Below, piece by piece: positions 34,542 through 43,415 of a DNA stretch of 64,000 nt (positions within the stretch are counted from its first letter, which is position 1; every line of letters starts with the position of its first letter). The position numbers and the translations under genes were made by a program. Source of the stretch: an uncultured Bacteroidales bacterium (GTDB lineage Bacteria; Bacteroidota; Bacteroidia; Bacteroidales; F082); the NCBI GenBank assembly GCA_947307415.1, contig CAMZJA010000009.1:1-64000 (forward strand), read 5' to 3'. The notes under the pieces were generated by a model. That model did not search any database and was not told where the DNA came from. It was given only the letters and a program-made list of their open reading frames with translations.

Positions 34542-35285
34542 TTATTTTACTCTAAACATTCTAAAAGCGTCTTCTGCCGACACTTCTTTGAGGCCACCGA
34601 AAGCGCCTCTCTTATCATCTATCCATGCAGTATCCTGTGCCAGTCCGTCGCCGTCGCCAAGCACACGGAACGAGTTCACAGGAGCGAGGTTCGGGTTGCC
34701 GCTGTTTTCCAACAAGATAACAGCCACCTGAAAGTTACCTAATCCGCCGAGCTCTTCATTCCAGTTTCCACTGAAAATGGTAGAAAACTTGGCATACATA
34801 CCATCAGGATAACCTTCAGTAAGATAATAACATGTGAAATTCTCACCTTCACCAATGACATAAAGCTTTCTGTAAGCTTCCTCATAATATTCGTTATAGT
34901 CGTCATCCCATTGTTGTCCAAAGAAATCGACATACTCGTTATTTCTGAAAAATGCTATGTAACGGTCATTATAAACCGAGACAGTGTCATTCTGCACAGT
35001 GGTATAAAGCAACATGTGAGGACTTGACACAAACTCACCATATACCTCCGGAGGATTCTCTCCAGTGTTGACTGTAAAATATTCAGTTACAGCATCATAT
35101 AATCTTGATGGCAACACTTGTGTAGGCAAAGTGCCATTCTCGCTAGGTGCCGGAGAGTACCAAGTTGACTGAGGTGTCGGCTCAGGTTCTTCTTCCTTGT
35201 CTTTTTTACATGATGAAAAACCTAAAGCGATAACCAGCACTAATACGCTGAAAACCATTGCGATAATTTTAAAATCTTTGTTCAT
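34542..35285 (-). CDS. Uncharacterised lipoprotein
   Basis: 247 aa. Lipoprotein signal with lipobox LGFSSC (Cys at about 26), an acidic/proline linker (KKDKEEEPEPTPQ), then a compact beta-rich domain with many aromatic residues (NEYVDFFGQQWDDDYNEYYEE). Not assigned to a family. Likely outer-membrane anchored. In one transcription unit with the M16 peptidase; -7 box TATTTTTG at 35312-35319. Confidence 0.75.
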   Translation of the reverse strand: MNKDFKIIAMVFSVLVLVIALGFSSCKKDKEEEPEPTPQSTWYSPAPSENGTLPTQVLPSRLYDAVTEYFTVNTGENPPEVYGEFVSSPHMLLYTTVQNDTVSVYNDRYIAFFRNNEYVDFFGQQWDDDYNEYYEEAYRKLYVIGEGENFTCYYLTEGYPDGMYAKFSTIFSGNWNEELGGLGNFQVAVILLENSGNPNLAPVNSFRVLGDGDGLAQDTAWIDDKRGAFGGLKEVSAEDAFRMFRVK

Positions 35286-35382
35286 GACATCAATATTTTA
35301 AAATTCAACTGCAAAAATACTACTATTTTTTAATTAATTAAAACATTTTTCAAAATAATAAACTAATTTCCAAAACGTTTAT

Positions 35383-35390
35383 TATCTTTG
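35383..35390 (+). promoter_or_regulatory. -7 box for barrel protein/kdtA
   Basis: TATCTTTG, 22 nt upstream of the start codon at 35413. Confidence 0.5.
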
Positions 35391-35412
35391 CAGAGAATAA
35401 ATATTTTTTATT

Positions 35413-36180
35413 ATGAGGTGTAAAAGACTGATACTCATATTATTAGCTATAACTCCTTTCATAACGAGGGCGCAAAACGACATCAAAACCGAGAAAATTT
35501 CCACTTGGATGTTCCAAGCCACATATGCCTACCAGATTCCTGGAAAGGACACCAAAGTATTATACGACAACAATCATTCAATAGGCGGCAGCGTGTTTTT
35601 CAAGACACAGCACAACTGGCTTTTCAGCATCAACGGCAATTTCATCTCCGGCAACAAAGTCAACATCTCCAGAGAAGATCTTTTTGGCGACATCCTTGAC
35701 AACTCAGGCGAAATCATCACCGGCGACGGCATCTACGGAAGCTATGCTCTCTTTGAGAGAGGCGCTCATTTCCAAGCCCGAGTGGGTAAGATTTTCCCTG
35801 TCTTATCGCCAAATCCTAACTGTGGATTCTTCGTTCAGGGCGGCATCGGGTACCTTTTCAACCGCATCAAATGCGAGTTCGGCTCCTACGCCTCACCACC
35901 ACCAGCGCTGGCTGGCGACTACCTCTACGGCTACGACCGCATGCGCGGCGGCTTCGCCTGGTCGGGTGAAATAGGATACCTCTTTTTAAGCAACAGCCGT
36001 GTGCTTAACTTCTCTGTTTCCTTAGAGTTTACTCAGGCTTACACGAAGACTCTCCGCCAATGGGATTTCAACCTGATGGGTAAAGACACCAAAAGCTATG
36101 TCGACCAATACGTAGGCATAAGAGCCGCTATCTACATCCCTACTTACAAACGCAAACCGGCAGAATATTACTATTATTAA
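35413..36180 (+). CDS. Outer-membrane beta-barrel protein
   Basis: 255 aa. Signal peptide 1-20 (TRAQ), then alternating amphipathic beta strands (SIGGSVFFKTQHNWLFSINGNF; FFVQGGIGYLFNRIKCEFGSY, shown in part) as in small porin-like barrels. The C-terminus has AAIYIPTYKRKPAEYYYY, rich in Tyr. Function unknown. Two bases separate it from kdtA. Confidence 0.75.
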   Translation: MRCKRLILILLAITPFITRAQNDIKTEKISTWMFQATYAYQIPGKDTKVLYDNNHSIGGSVFFKTQHNWLFSINGNFISGNKVNISREDLFGDILDNSGEIITGDGIYGSYALFERGAHFQARVGKIFPVLSPNPNCGFFVQGGIGYLFNRIKCEFGSYASPPPALAGDYLYGYDRMRGGFAWSGEIGYLFLSNSRVLNFSVSLEFTQAYTKTLRQWDFNLMGKDTKSYVDQYVGIRAAIYIPTYKRKPAEYYYY

Positions 36181-36182
36181 TT

Positions 36183-37412
36183 ATGCGATTATTTTATACT
36201 TTTTTTATTCGCTGCTACGCTTTTTTAATTCATCTGGCAGCATTTTTTGGCAATAAGAAAGCTGTTTTATGGCGCGACGGACGCCGCAATCAATGGAATA
36301 AACTCAAATCGCCTAACCCCGACGACAAATGGTTTTGGATACACGTGTCGTCGCTCGGCGAGTTTGAACAAGGTCTGCCTATAATCGAAGCTCTGAAGAA
36401 AAATTATCCACAATACAAGCTGCTCCTCACCTTCTTCTCTCCTTCGGGATATGAAGTGAAAAAAGACTTCCCGCTTGCTGATATGGTGGCCTACATGCCC
36501 CTCGACACACTGAACAACGCACGACATCTGGTCAAGAACTTCAAGTTCAAGGCCGTGTTTTTTGTGAAATATGAATTCTGGTTTAACCATATTAAAGTAT
36601 TGAAAGACAGACATATACCGCTGTTTTACATCTCAACGGTGCTGCGCCCTAAACAATATTTCTTCCGTCCGTGGGGACTATGGTTCAGAAACCATTTCTA
36701 CAAAGTGAAATATTTCTTCACTCAAAACAACGAGACCGCTAACCTGCTTTATAAGATGGGCATCGACGACCTCACAGTGGCCGGCGACACTCGTTTCGAC
36801 CGAGTTTACGAGATCGCACAGCAGGCGCAGCGTTTCCCTGATATCGAAGAGTTTATCGGCAACAGAAAATGCATCATCGCAGGCAGCAGCTGGCCGTCAG
36901 ATGAAAGGATTTTATATAACTTCATCGAAAACATGCCTCTCGACTACTGCTTCATCATGGTTCCGCACGACATCTCAGAGTCGCACATCAAACAAATAGA
37001 ATCGCATCTCAATGATTATCAATTATATACGAATTTAGATCCGAATAAAAAAACCAAAACATTGGTAATCAACAAGATAGGAATCCTTTCGAAGATTTAC
37101 AGATACGCGCAGTTCGCATATATAGGAGCAGGTTTCTACGACGGAATACACAACATCCAGGAAGCTATAGTGTTCGACGTGCCCGTGGTCTTCGGCCCGA
37201 AATACCATGAATTTGAGGAGGCTGTCGACCTCGTGAAGCTGAAAGGTGCCTTCGCCATCAACAACCAACGCGAACTCGAAGACGTGTTCTACAGATTCAT
37301 CAACGACGAGGCGTTTTACGAGAAATCATCGAAGATTTGCCATGATTACGTGGCAAGAAAAATCGGCGCTACTGAAAAGACAATGCGCGTTTTGGAAGGA
37401 TTTTTCAATTAA
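36183..37412 (+). CDS. kdtA: Kdo transferase (WaaA/KdtA)
   Basis: 409 aa GT30 enzyme that attaches Kdo from CMP-Kdo to lipid A precursor on the cytoplasmic face of the inner membrane. N-terminal hydrophobic segment, WIHVSSLGEFEQGLPIIEAL with the catalytic glutamate, FFVKYEFWFNH, and GAGFYDGIHNIQEAIVF near the C-terminus (GGF-like donor site). With kdsD and lptB it shows that this cell makes Kdo-containing LPS. Its stop overlaps tadA in TTAA. Confidence 0.95.
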   Translation: MRLFYTFFIRCYAFLIHLAAFFGNKKAVLWRDGRRNQWNKLKSPNPDDKWFWIHVSSLGEFEQGLPIIEALKKNYPQYKLLLTFFSPSGYEVKKDFPLADMVAYMPLDTLNNARHLVKNFKFKAVFFVKYEFWFNHIKVLKDRHIPLFYISTVLRPKQYFFRPWGLWFRNHFYKVKYFFTQNNETANLLYKMGIDDLTVAGDTRFDRVYEIAQQAQRFPDIEEFIGNRKCIIAGSSWPSDERILYNFIENMPLDYCFIMVPHDISESHIKQIESHLNDYQLYTNLDPNKKTKTLVINKIGILSKIYRYAQFAYIGAGFYDGIHNIQEAIVFDVPVVFGPKYHEFEEAVDLVKLKGAFAINNQRELEDVFYRFINDEAFYEKSSKICHDYVARKIGATEKTMRVLEGFFN

Positions 37413-37849
37413 CGTTTATTTTTAAAGAAATCAGTTAATAATTGCAGGCATTCTTCTTTTAGGATGCCTGTAACTATTTCTGTTTTGGGGTGAAGCAGGT
37501 TGCCGAAACGCTGGAAGCCGTTTTTCGGGTCGTCGCACGCCCACACCACCTTCTTGATATGACAATGTTCCAAAGCGCCGGCGCACATCACACAAGGCTC
37601 CAGGGTGACATAAAGCGTACAGTCGTCCAAATATTTGGTTCCCAACGCGTTACACGCCGCCGTGATAGCCAAAATCTCGGCATGTGCCGTCACATCGGTA
37701 AGCAGCTCCACTTGGTTGTGGGCTCGCGCTATTATCTTATCGTTCACCACCACGACAGCGCCCACCGGCACCTCGTCGGCATCGGCGGCGGCCTTAGCCT
37801 CGTTCAGCGCCTGCCGCATGTAGTTTTCGTCTGAAAATATCGACAACAT
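37409..37849 (-). CDS. tadA: tRNA-specific adenosine deaminase TadA
   Basis: 146 aa zinc deaminase that converts A34 to inosine in tRNA-Arg(ACG). TAHAEILAI supplies the zinc His and proton-shuttling Glu, and LEPCVMCAGAL the two zinc cysteines. FQRFGNLLHPK is the usual C-terminal region. It is last in an operon with the MORN-like lipoprotein, dihydroorotase and GT2. Confidence 0.93.
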   Translation of the reverse strand: MLSIFSDENYMRQALNEAKAAADADEVPVGAVVVVNDKIIARAHNQVELLTDVTAHAEILAITAACNALGTKYLDDCTLYVTLEPCVMCAGALEHCHIKKVVWACDDPKNGFQRFGNLLHPKTEIVTGILKEECLQLLTDFFKNKR

Positions 37850-38283
37850 TATTCAAATTCCCTCACGCTAACCAAGTTACCTTCTTCGTCGTAAAACTTC
37901 CAGATGCCGTATGGCTTGCCGTCACGATATTCATTCTCGGTGTTGACCATGCCGTTCTCGTGGTAAATCTTGCCTTTGCCCTCGCGTTTGCCTTTTACAA
38001 ACTTGCCCACACTCATCAACTCGCCTGAAGGATAATAGCCTTTAAACTCGCCTTCACGTTCATTATCAACGATTTTGCCTTCAAGGCTGAGCACGCCGTT
38101 TTCATGATACCACTTCTCCTCCACCCATGTCGAGTCGGTGCCTACAACGTCGTAATAATAAATCACCCAAGGAAGGTCGGTCTCGGCATAATAATAAGCC
38201 ACCTTTTGCACATGACGCACTTTTTTATCCTGACAAGCGACAAACACAAGCGCTAACGCGATGATTATCAATAATTTTTTCAT
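37849..38283 (-). CDS. MORN-repeat lipoprotein (YwqK-like)
   Basis: 144 aa. Lipoprotein signal with lipobox VFVAC (Cys 17), then four or five MORN-variant repeats: KWYHENGVLSLEGKI, EFKGYYPSGELMSVGKF, KGKIYHENGMVNTENEY, IWKFYDEEGNLVSVREF. Such repeats form extended beta sheets; a cellular role is not known. It overlaps tadA by one base. Confidence 0.85.
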   Translation of the reverse strand: MKKLLIIIALALVFVACQDKKVRHVQKVAYYYAETDLPWVIYYYDVVGTDSTWVEEKWYHENGVLSLEGKIVDNEREGEFKGYYPSGELMSVGKFVKGKREGKGKIYHENGMVNTENEYRDGKPYGIWKFYDEEGNLVSVREFE

Positions 38284-38286
38284 ATT

Positions 38287-39642
38287 CTAACGTTCAAATT
38301 CCAATGGTTTTCCAAAAATATTGTCTTCAACTTTTCCGTCGTGATAAACGAGATTTCCGTTCACAAAAGTATGTGTCACCTGCGACTTCGCCTTCATTCC
38401 GTCGTAAGGCGTCCAGCCGCATTTGTAAAGCATATCGTCATTTTTAATCACTTTTTCATGATTCAAATCCACCAAAACGAGGTCGGCGTAATAACCTTCG
38501 CGGATGAAGCCTCTGTCCTTTATCTGATACAACTCCGCCGGATTATGACACATCAGCTTCACTATCTGCTCAAACGAAATCAAGCCCTGATGATAGAGGT
38601 TCAACATGATGTCGAGACTGTTTTGCACTGACGGGAAGCCCGATTTTGCCGTGAAATAATCGTCGGTCATCTTCTCGTGCCACAGATGCGGCGCGTGGTC
38701 GGTGCCTATGGTGTCGATATGTCCGTCGATGATGGCTTTGCGCAAAATGTCGCGGTCGGAAGCCATCTTTATCGCCGGATTGCACTTGATGGCGAAGCCT
38801 TTCTCATCGTAATCTTTGTCGCAGAACGTGAGGTAATGCGGACATGTTTCGGCAGTTATCTTCTTGTCTTTCAACACGATATCGTTTCTAAACAGCGTCA
38901 GCTCCGACTTCGTCGAGATGTGCATCACGTGAAGTCGTGCGCCGAATTTAGTCGCCATGTCGACAGCCTTTGCCGTCGACTTGTAGCAGGCCTCCGTTGT
39001 GCGCACGAAAGGATGTATTCCGGCATCGGCCACGACCTCGCCTTTCGATGCCAGATCCTTGCAGCACACAGTGTTTTCGTGAATTATCTTTTCGTCCTCG
39101 CAATGTGCTGCAATCAGACAAGGCGACTCGTTGAAGATGCGTACAAGCATGTCATTGTCGTTCACGAGCATGTTGCCGGTGCTCGACCCCATAAACAGCT
39201 TTATACCGCATACCTTCTTCGGATCGGTTTTCAATATCTCATCGATATTGTCGTTAGTAGCACCAAGGTAAAACGAATAGTTCGCCACCGACTTCTCTGC
39301 CGCGAGGTCGAATTTCTGTTTCAGCAACCCCTGCGTCGTGGTCTGCGGGTTGGTGTTTGGCATGTCCATAAACGACGTCACGCCGCCGGCCACAGCGGCA
39401 CGGCTCTCACTGGAAATATCAGCCTTTTGTGTCAATCCCGGCTCACGAAAATGCACGTGCTCGTCGATGATGCCCGGGATCAAATACAATCCTTCGGCAT
39501 CGATAACTGTTTCCGTAGAGACACGATTAATCGTGTCTTTACCTGGCACGATTTGTGCGATCCTGCCATCTGAAATGACAACACTTGCCAACATAGATTT
39601 CCCTTCGTTGACAAGTGTCGCGTTTTTAATGATATAATTCAT
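38287..39642 (-). CDS. pyrC: Dihydroorotase (PyrC, type I)
   Basis: 451 aa amidohydrolase, third step of pyrimidine synthesis. DEHVHFREPG at about 60-69 supplies zinc ligands, with GIKLFMGS (carboxylated lysine region), CPHYL, and GTDHAPH as further metal and substrate motifs. Residues ~35-45 (GKDTINRVSTE) are encoded by a GTAGAGAC palindrome and look like an insertion into the small beta domain. It shares one base with the upstream GT2 gene. Allantoinase-like activity is a weaker alternative. Confidence 0.92.
   Translation of the reverse strand: MNYIIKNATLVNEGKSMLASVVISDGRIAQIVPGKDTINRVSTETVIDAEGLYLIPGIIDEHVHFREPGLTQKADISSESRAAVAGGVTSFMDMPNTNPQTTTQGLLKQKFDLAAEKSVANYSFYLGATNDNIDEILKTDPKKVCGIKLFMGSSTGNMLVNDNDMLVRIFNESPCLIAAHCEDEKIIHENTVCCKDLASKGEVVADAGIHPFVRTTEACYKSTAKAVDMATKFGARLHVMHISTKSELTLFRNDIVLKDKKITAETCPHYLTFCDKDYDEKGFAIKCNPAIKMASDRDILRKAIIDGHIDTIGTDHAPHLWHEKMTDDYFTAKSGFPSVQNSLDIMLNLYHQGLISFEQIVKLMCHNPAELYQIKDRGFIREGYYADLVLVDLNHEKVIKNDDMLYKCGWTPYDGMKAKSQVTHTFVNGNLVYHDGKVEDNIFGKPLEFER
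39515..39542. repeat. GTAGAGAC palindrome inside pyrC
   Basis: GTAGAGACACGATTAATCGT with TGTCTTTAC, a 28-bp near-perfect inverted repeat, in frame. On the coding strand it reads KDTINRVSTE. A related palindrome in the same frame occurs in murF-alr at 49035-49062; both are preceded by TTTCC on the plus strand. Confidence 0.85.
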
Positions 39643-40379
39643 TATTTTTTTCTTGGTTTTATCTTACCCCACATTCCTCTCCATCTCAGGTTAATAACTC
39701 CGAAGACAGCCTCTCTGAAGATGCCGCCCGACATCTTCGATGTGCCTTCGCGACGATCGGTGAAGATGATCGACACCTCTTCGATATTGAATCCGAGCTT
39801 CCATGCGGTGTATTTCATCTCGATCTGGAAGGCGTATCCGATGAATTTTATTCTGTCGAAGTCGATGGTCTCCAACACTTTACGAGTGTAACACACAAAG
39901 CCCGCCGTGGTGTCTCTAACCTTCATTCCCGTCATGAAACGGACGTATGCTGAGGCGTAGTACGACATCAAAACACGACCCATCGGCCAGTTCACCACGT
40001 TCACGCCGCATTTATAACGCGAGCCGATAGCTAGGTCGGCACCGTTAGCGCAGGCGTCGTGCAAACGGATGAGGTCATCGGGGTTATGCGAAAAGTCAGC
40101 ATCCATCTCCGTAATATACTGATAATCACGCTGTAAAGCCCATTTGAAACCGTGGATATAAGCCGTTCCAAGACCTAATTTACCCTTGCGCTCCTCAATG
40201 AAAAGCTTGTCAGGAAACTCCTGCATCAAACATTTCACTATGTCGGCGGTGCCATCAGGACTGTTGTCTTCAATGACCAAAATATGGAATTCCATAGGTA
40301 GGTTGAAAACATAACGGATTATCTTTTCGATATTCTCCTTCTCGTTATATGTCGGGATGATAACTAAATTTTCAGCCAT
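39642..40379 (-). CDS. Polyprenol-phosphate mannosyltransferase (GT2, DPM1-like)
   Basis: 245 aa soluble GT-A glycosyltransferase. IIPTYNEKENI, VIEDNSPDGT, and MDADFSHNP (metal-binding DxD-type) are the dolichol-phosphate mannose synthase signatures. It would make polyprenyl-phosphate-mannose or a related donor, which is the type of donor the GT39 enzyme at 2264-3832 needs. It ends one base into pyrC. Confidence 0.9.
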   Translation of the reverse strand: MAENLVIIPTYNEKENIEKIIRYVFNLPMEFHILVIEDNSPDGTADIVKCLMQEFPDKLFIEERKGKLGLGTAYIHGFKWALQRDYQYITEMDADFSHNPDDLIRLHDACANGADLAIGSRYKCGVNVVNWPMGRVLMSYYASAYVRFMTGMKVRDTTAGFVCYTRKVLETIDFDRIKFIGYAFQIEMKYTAWKLGFNIEEVSIIFTDRREGTSKMSGGIFREAVFGVINLRWRGMWGKIKPRKK

Positions 40380-40396
40380 AATGCCTTAAAAATCAA

Positions 40397-41605
40397 TTAT
40401 TTTAATGTGTACTCATTTGTTTCCTTCATACCTGGTTTGCCAAGATAGGTCTTCAGGTTGCCTTTCACCTTCAAAGTCTTTCCAAGGTTCTCCGGATGAT
40501 CTTTCAGGTTGATGTCGCGGATATGCGATTCAGCGTTGCTCGGCAGATAAACGACAACACAATTGTTAATATTGTTTTCGTTTGCTTTGTCGGCTAAAAT
40601 CAAGTTGGTCACATTTTCATTATAAGTGAAATCCGGACCCCATGAAATCTGCGAGTCATTTTCAATCATGCCGCTGGCAATATTCGCTGAACCCACGATA
40701 TATCCCTTAATCCACTGGCCTTCTTCATATTGATGAAGAATAGCCGCAGCGATATTATACGGATCGCTTTGTGTTCCTGAACCTACAGGATCATTGATAA
40801 TAATTGGAGCTTCGCATGGTTCATTATTCATTATAACTTCTGAATAAGAACGTATTGTAAGTTGCCATGTTTTACTGTACAGAGTCAGAATACCTGTTAT
40901 TGTTCCCTTACCTTGAGGAAGCTGCTTTTGAGCAAAACTTGCATAACTGCTTGTTCTAACTGTAACCCAATAATCTTCATCATCAATGATTTTGTTGCAA
41001 TTCTCATCATATTCGGCCAATTTAAATTCGCCATATCCTGTTGAAGGGGCAAATGTGTTATTACGATCTGCCGCTTTAAATTCAACATTCTTAAATGCAA
41101 CTAATCTACATTTATAAATCGGATTATTAACATTCAAATCTGATACACTGATAGTATCAGGCACGATGTTGATGTTGTTTGCGATTTTTGTGATATTATT
41201 CGGATCTAAATCTTGAATCTGAGCTGTGCCGCTATATTCAAACAGCGCCGCGCCTTTCAGATAAACACGCACTGAGTCGCCGATGCGGAGGCCGCTGGTG
41301 CTTTTCATGTAAAGTTCAAGGGCCTTGTCGCCATCCTGTAGAAACGCAGCCTTGTAAAGATTACCAGATGTTTCATCAGCTGACACAACACCATAAACAG
41401 AAGCGTCTTCTGTGAATTTAAGCGGTTTGTCTGGATTTATCATCTGCAGGAGAGTATCTATCGTATAAACCTTACCTACAGGAAGCGTGAAATCGGTACT
41501 TGGTTTAGGATAATTGTTCTTTCTAGCATTCTTATTCATGCATGAAGTCAAGGCGACCATAGCCAAAAGGACCAAAATGCCGTATTTTTTTATTGATGCT
41601 AACAT
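40397..41605 (-). CDS. DUF5689/DUF6359 lipoprotein
   Basis: 402 aa. Lipoprotein signal with lipobox VALTSC (Cys at about 22), a DUF5689 domain (about 45-270; VYGVVSADETSGNLYKAAFLQDG, GDSVRVYLKG), then a DUF6359-type OB-like domain (GSGTQSDPYNIAAAI...WIKGYIVG). Exported, outer-membrane anchored. Function unknown. It is third in a run after the TonB receptor, with the GT2 gene 17 nt further on, so a long operon is possible. Confidence 0.85.
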   Translation of the reverse strand: MLASIKKYGILVLLAMVALTSCMNKNARKNNYPKPSTDFTLPVGKVYTIDTLLQMINPDKPLKFTEDASVYGVVSADETSGNLYKAAFLQDGDKALELYMKSTSGLRIGDSVRVYLKGAALFEYSGTAQIQDLDPNNITKIANNINIVPDTISVSDLNVNNPIYKCRLVAFKNVEFKAADRNNTFAPSTGYGEFKLAEYDENCNKIIDDEDYWVTVRTSSYASFAQKQLPQGKGTITGILTLYSKTWQLTIRSYSEVIMNNEPCEAPIIINDPVGSGTQSDPYNIAAAILHQYEEGQWIKGYIVGSANIASGMIENDSQISWGPDFTYNENVTNLILADKANENNINNCVVVYLPSNAESHIRDINLKDHPENLGKTLKVKGNLKTYLGKPGMKETNEYTLK

Positions 41606-41632
41606 TTCTTTAATATTTTGATTATCAATAAT

Positions 41633-43396
41633 TTATTCTTTAATTAACACATTTTTGACTTCCCATGTCGCAGCTGCGGCATCAGTGCTGGTATATCTGA
41701 ATGCAAAGTGGAAATTGCCTGTCCCGAGGTAAGATGAGACATCTATATCTCCAGAGGACACAAATGTAAAGTTCGTTCCTCCAGGATATGTAGGGATGTC
41801 AATCTGCGTCCATGTAGCCGTCGAAGGCAATCCTGATTCATAATCGGTAGACACCCAAAGTGTCATTTCCTCAGTATGATTTGCTCCGTATTTGTATGCA
41901 TGCTCAAATGACAGCAATGCAGAAGCATATCCGTTCAAATCAATTGACGGCGAAATAAGCCAGCTCTCGCTTTCAAAAGCATGACCTAGATATGCACTGG
42001 CTTTCATACAAGAATATTCCGACGAAAATGCCCAAACGTAATTGAGACCTTCTGGAAGATACACATTCTGGATTGTAAAGTCACCCTGGCTTGTCGCGAA
42101 CGATTCATTGAAAATTGTCGCAGGAGGTGGTGTCGGCACACCATTTTCAACCTTAATCGACTTTATTTCAATAGTTCCGCATGAGCCTGCTGGTGAAACA
42201 TATCTGACTGCCAAAGTGACAATCTTTCCAATAAATTCATCAATTGCCACCTCATTGGTCAAGAAGGTGTTCCAATCGCCGACATTTTCCCATTCAAAAG
42301 GAATGTCAGTCCAGCTGTATTCTGTCGGGTCGTTGCCATATTCATAATCCTCAGAAATTTTCAAGACAAGCTCGTTGCTGAAGTTCGAGAAATAACGTGC
42401 GAGATAATTGATCGTTACTTTCACATTGTCTCCAGTAAGGTCGATAGGCGAAGAGATAAGCCAGTCTTCATTGGCTAAGTAGTCATTTCCGACTTTACCG
42501 GTCATCTTTGCTGTCTCAAAATCAATTATCCAAGTTTGATCGCCCAACACATTGTATGGCATATATGTTCCGAATGATGCCGAGAAGTTTTGCTGATATG
42601 GAAGCTCCATAATCTCGCCACCTTCACCACATCTTGGACCTGTCAGATTGACATCCGATAGATTACGGATAAGCAGCTGCCACTCTTCACTATACTTATT
42701 GTATAAAGATACAATACTCGTCATAGTTCCTTTTCCTGATGGAAGCGGATCCAAAGCGAAACTGGCTTTATTACTTGTACGAGTAATTATCGCACCGCCA
42801 TCACAACTTGACAGATTTCTACTTGCGGCAGTTTGGCCGTTAGCATATGTCAGTCCTTCATACACATCGTACTGAACATTTTTTAATTTTACAAGATCAC
42901 ACAAAAAGGCACCGGCTTTAATCTCATCGATGGTTGCTTCTCTTGGCTGTACTTTATCAGTCATACCTCTTTGATAAATCACAATATGTTTGTTCGGATT
43001 TTGATCCAAAGCCTGAATTTGTGGAAGTCCAAAGTAAGTTGTGTCGATTGTGCCGTAAAGACTGAATCCGACATAGTCGCCGATTCTTACTACAAAATCA
43101 TCACTACCACTTATACGATTGACAGCGATGCATCTGCCATCTTCTCCTCTAAGATAGAATGAACGGTAGATATTGCCATGGGTCTCATCTGCTATGACGT
43201 AGCCCTTCACTGTCGCGTCTTTATGATAACTTTTATCAAAACGGAAAGGAGCAACGGCGAGTGAGTCGAGCAACTGGCCTACAGTCCAAACCTTACCTTC
43301 TGGAAAATCTTTTATTTCCGGTGTGTCTAAAACTTTCTTTTTGCAAGAAACCGACACCAACAATATACCTATTAATAATATAGCAAGTTTTTTCAT
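41633..43396 (-). CDS. DUF5689 lipoprotein with choice-of-anchor/jelly-roll domains
   Basis: 587 aa. Lipobox VSVSC (Cys about 18), a DUF5689 domain (about 35-255; VKGYVIADETHGNIYRSFYL), and two beta-sandwich domains of the cleaved-adhesin/choice-of-anchor type (EDWLISSPIDLTGDNVKV; ESWLISPSIDLNGYAS), which often bind sugars or other ligands. It starts at 43396, preceded by AAGGAG, one of the few good Shine-Dalgarno sequences in the window; a TTG six codons upstream is rejected. Probably a partner of the TonB receptor. Confidence 0.85.
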   Translation of the reverse strand: MKKLAILLIGILLVSVSCKKKVLDTPEIKDFPEGKVWTVGQLLDSLAVAPFRFDKSYHKDATVKGYVIADETHGNIYRSFYLRGEDGRCIAVNRISGSDDFVVRIGDYVGFSLYGTIDTTYFGLPQIQALDQNPNKHIVIYQRGMTDKVQPREATIDEIKAGAFLCDLVKLKNVQYDVYEGLTYANGQTAASRNLSSCDGGAIITRTSNKASFALDPLPSGKGTMTSIVSLYNKYSEEWQLLIRNLSDVNLTGPRCGEGGEIMELPYQQNFSASFGTYMPYNVLGDQTWIIDFETAKMTGKVGNDYLANEDWLISSPIDLTGDNVKVTINYLARYFSNFSNELVLKISEDYEYGNDPTEYSWTDIPFEWENVGDWNTFLTNEVAIDEFIGKIVTLAVRYVSPAGSCGTIEIKSIKVENGVPTPPPATIFNESFATSQGDFTIQNVYLPEGLNYVWAFSSEYSCMKASAYLGHAFESESWLISPSIDLNGYASALLSFEHAYKYGANHTEEMTLWVSTDYESGLPSTATWTQIDIPTYPGGTNFTFVSSGDIDVSSYLGTGNFHFAFRYTSTDAAAATWEVKNVLIKE

Positions 43397-43415
43397 GATT
43401 ATTTCTCCTTTCAAA

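Noticed and set aside
38677..39573. 298-codon open frame antisense to pyrC
   Set aside because: No recognisable domain, no promoter or start context, and lies fully over a well-supported dihydroorotase; a codon-composition shadow.
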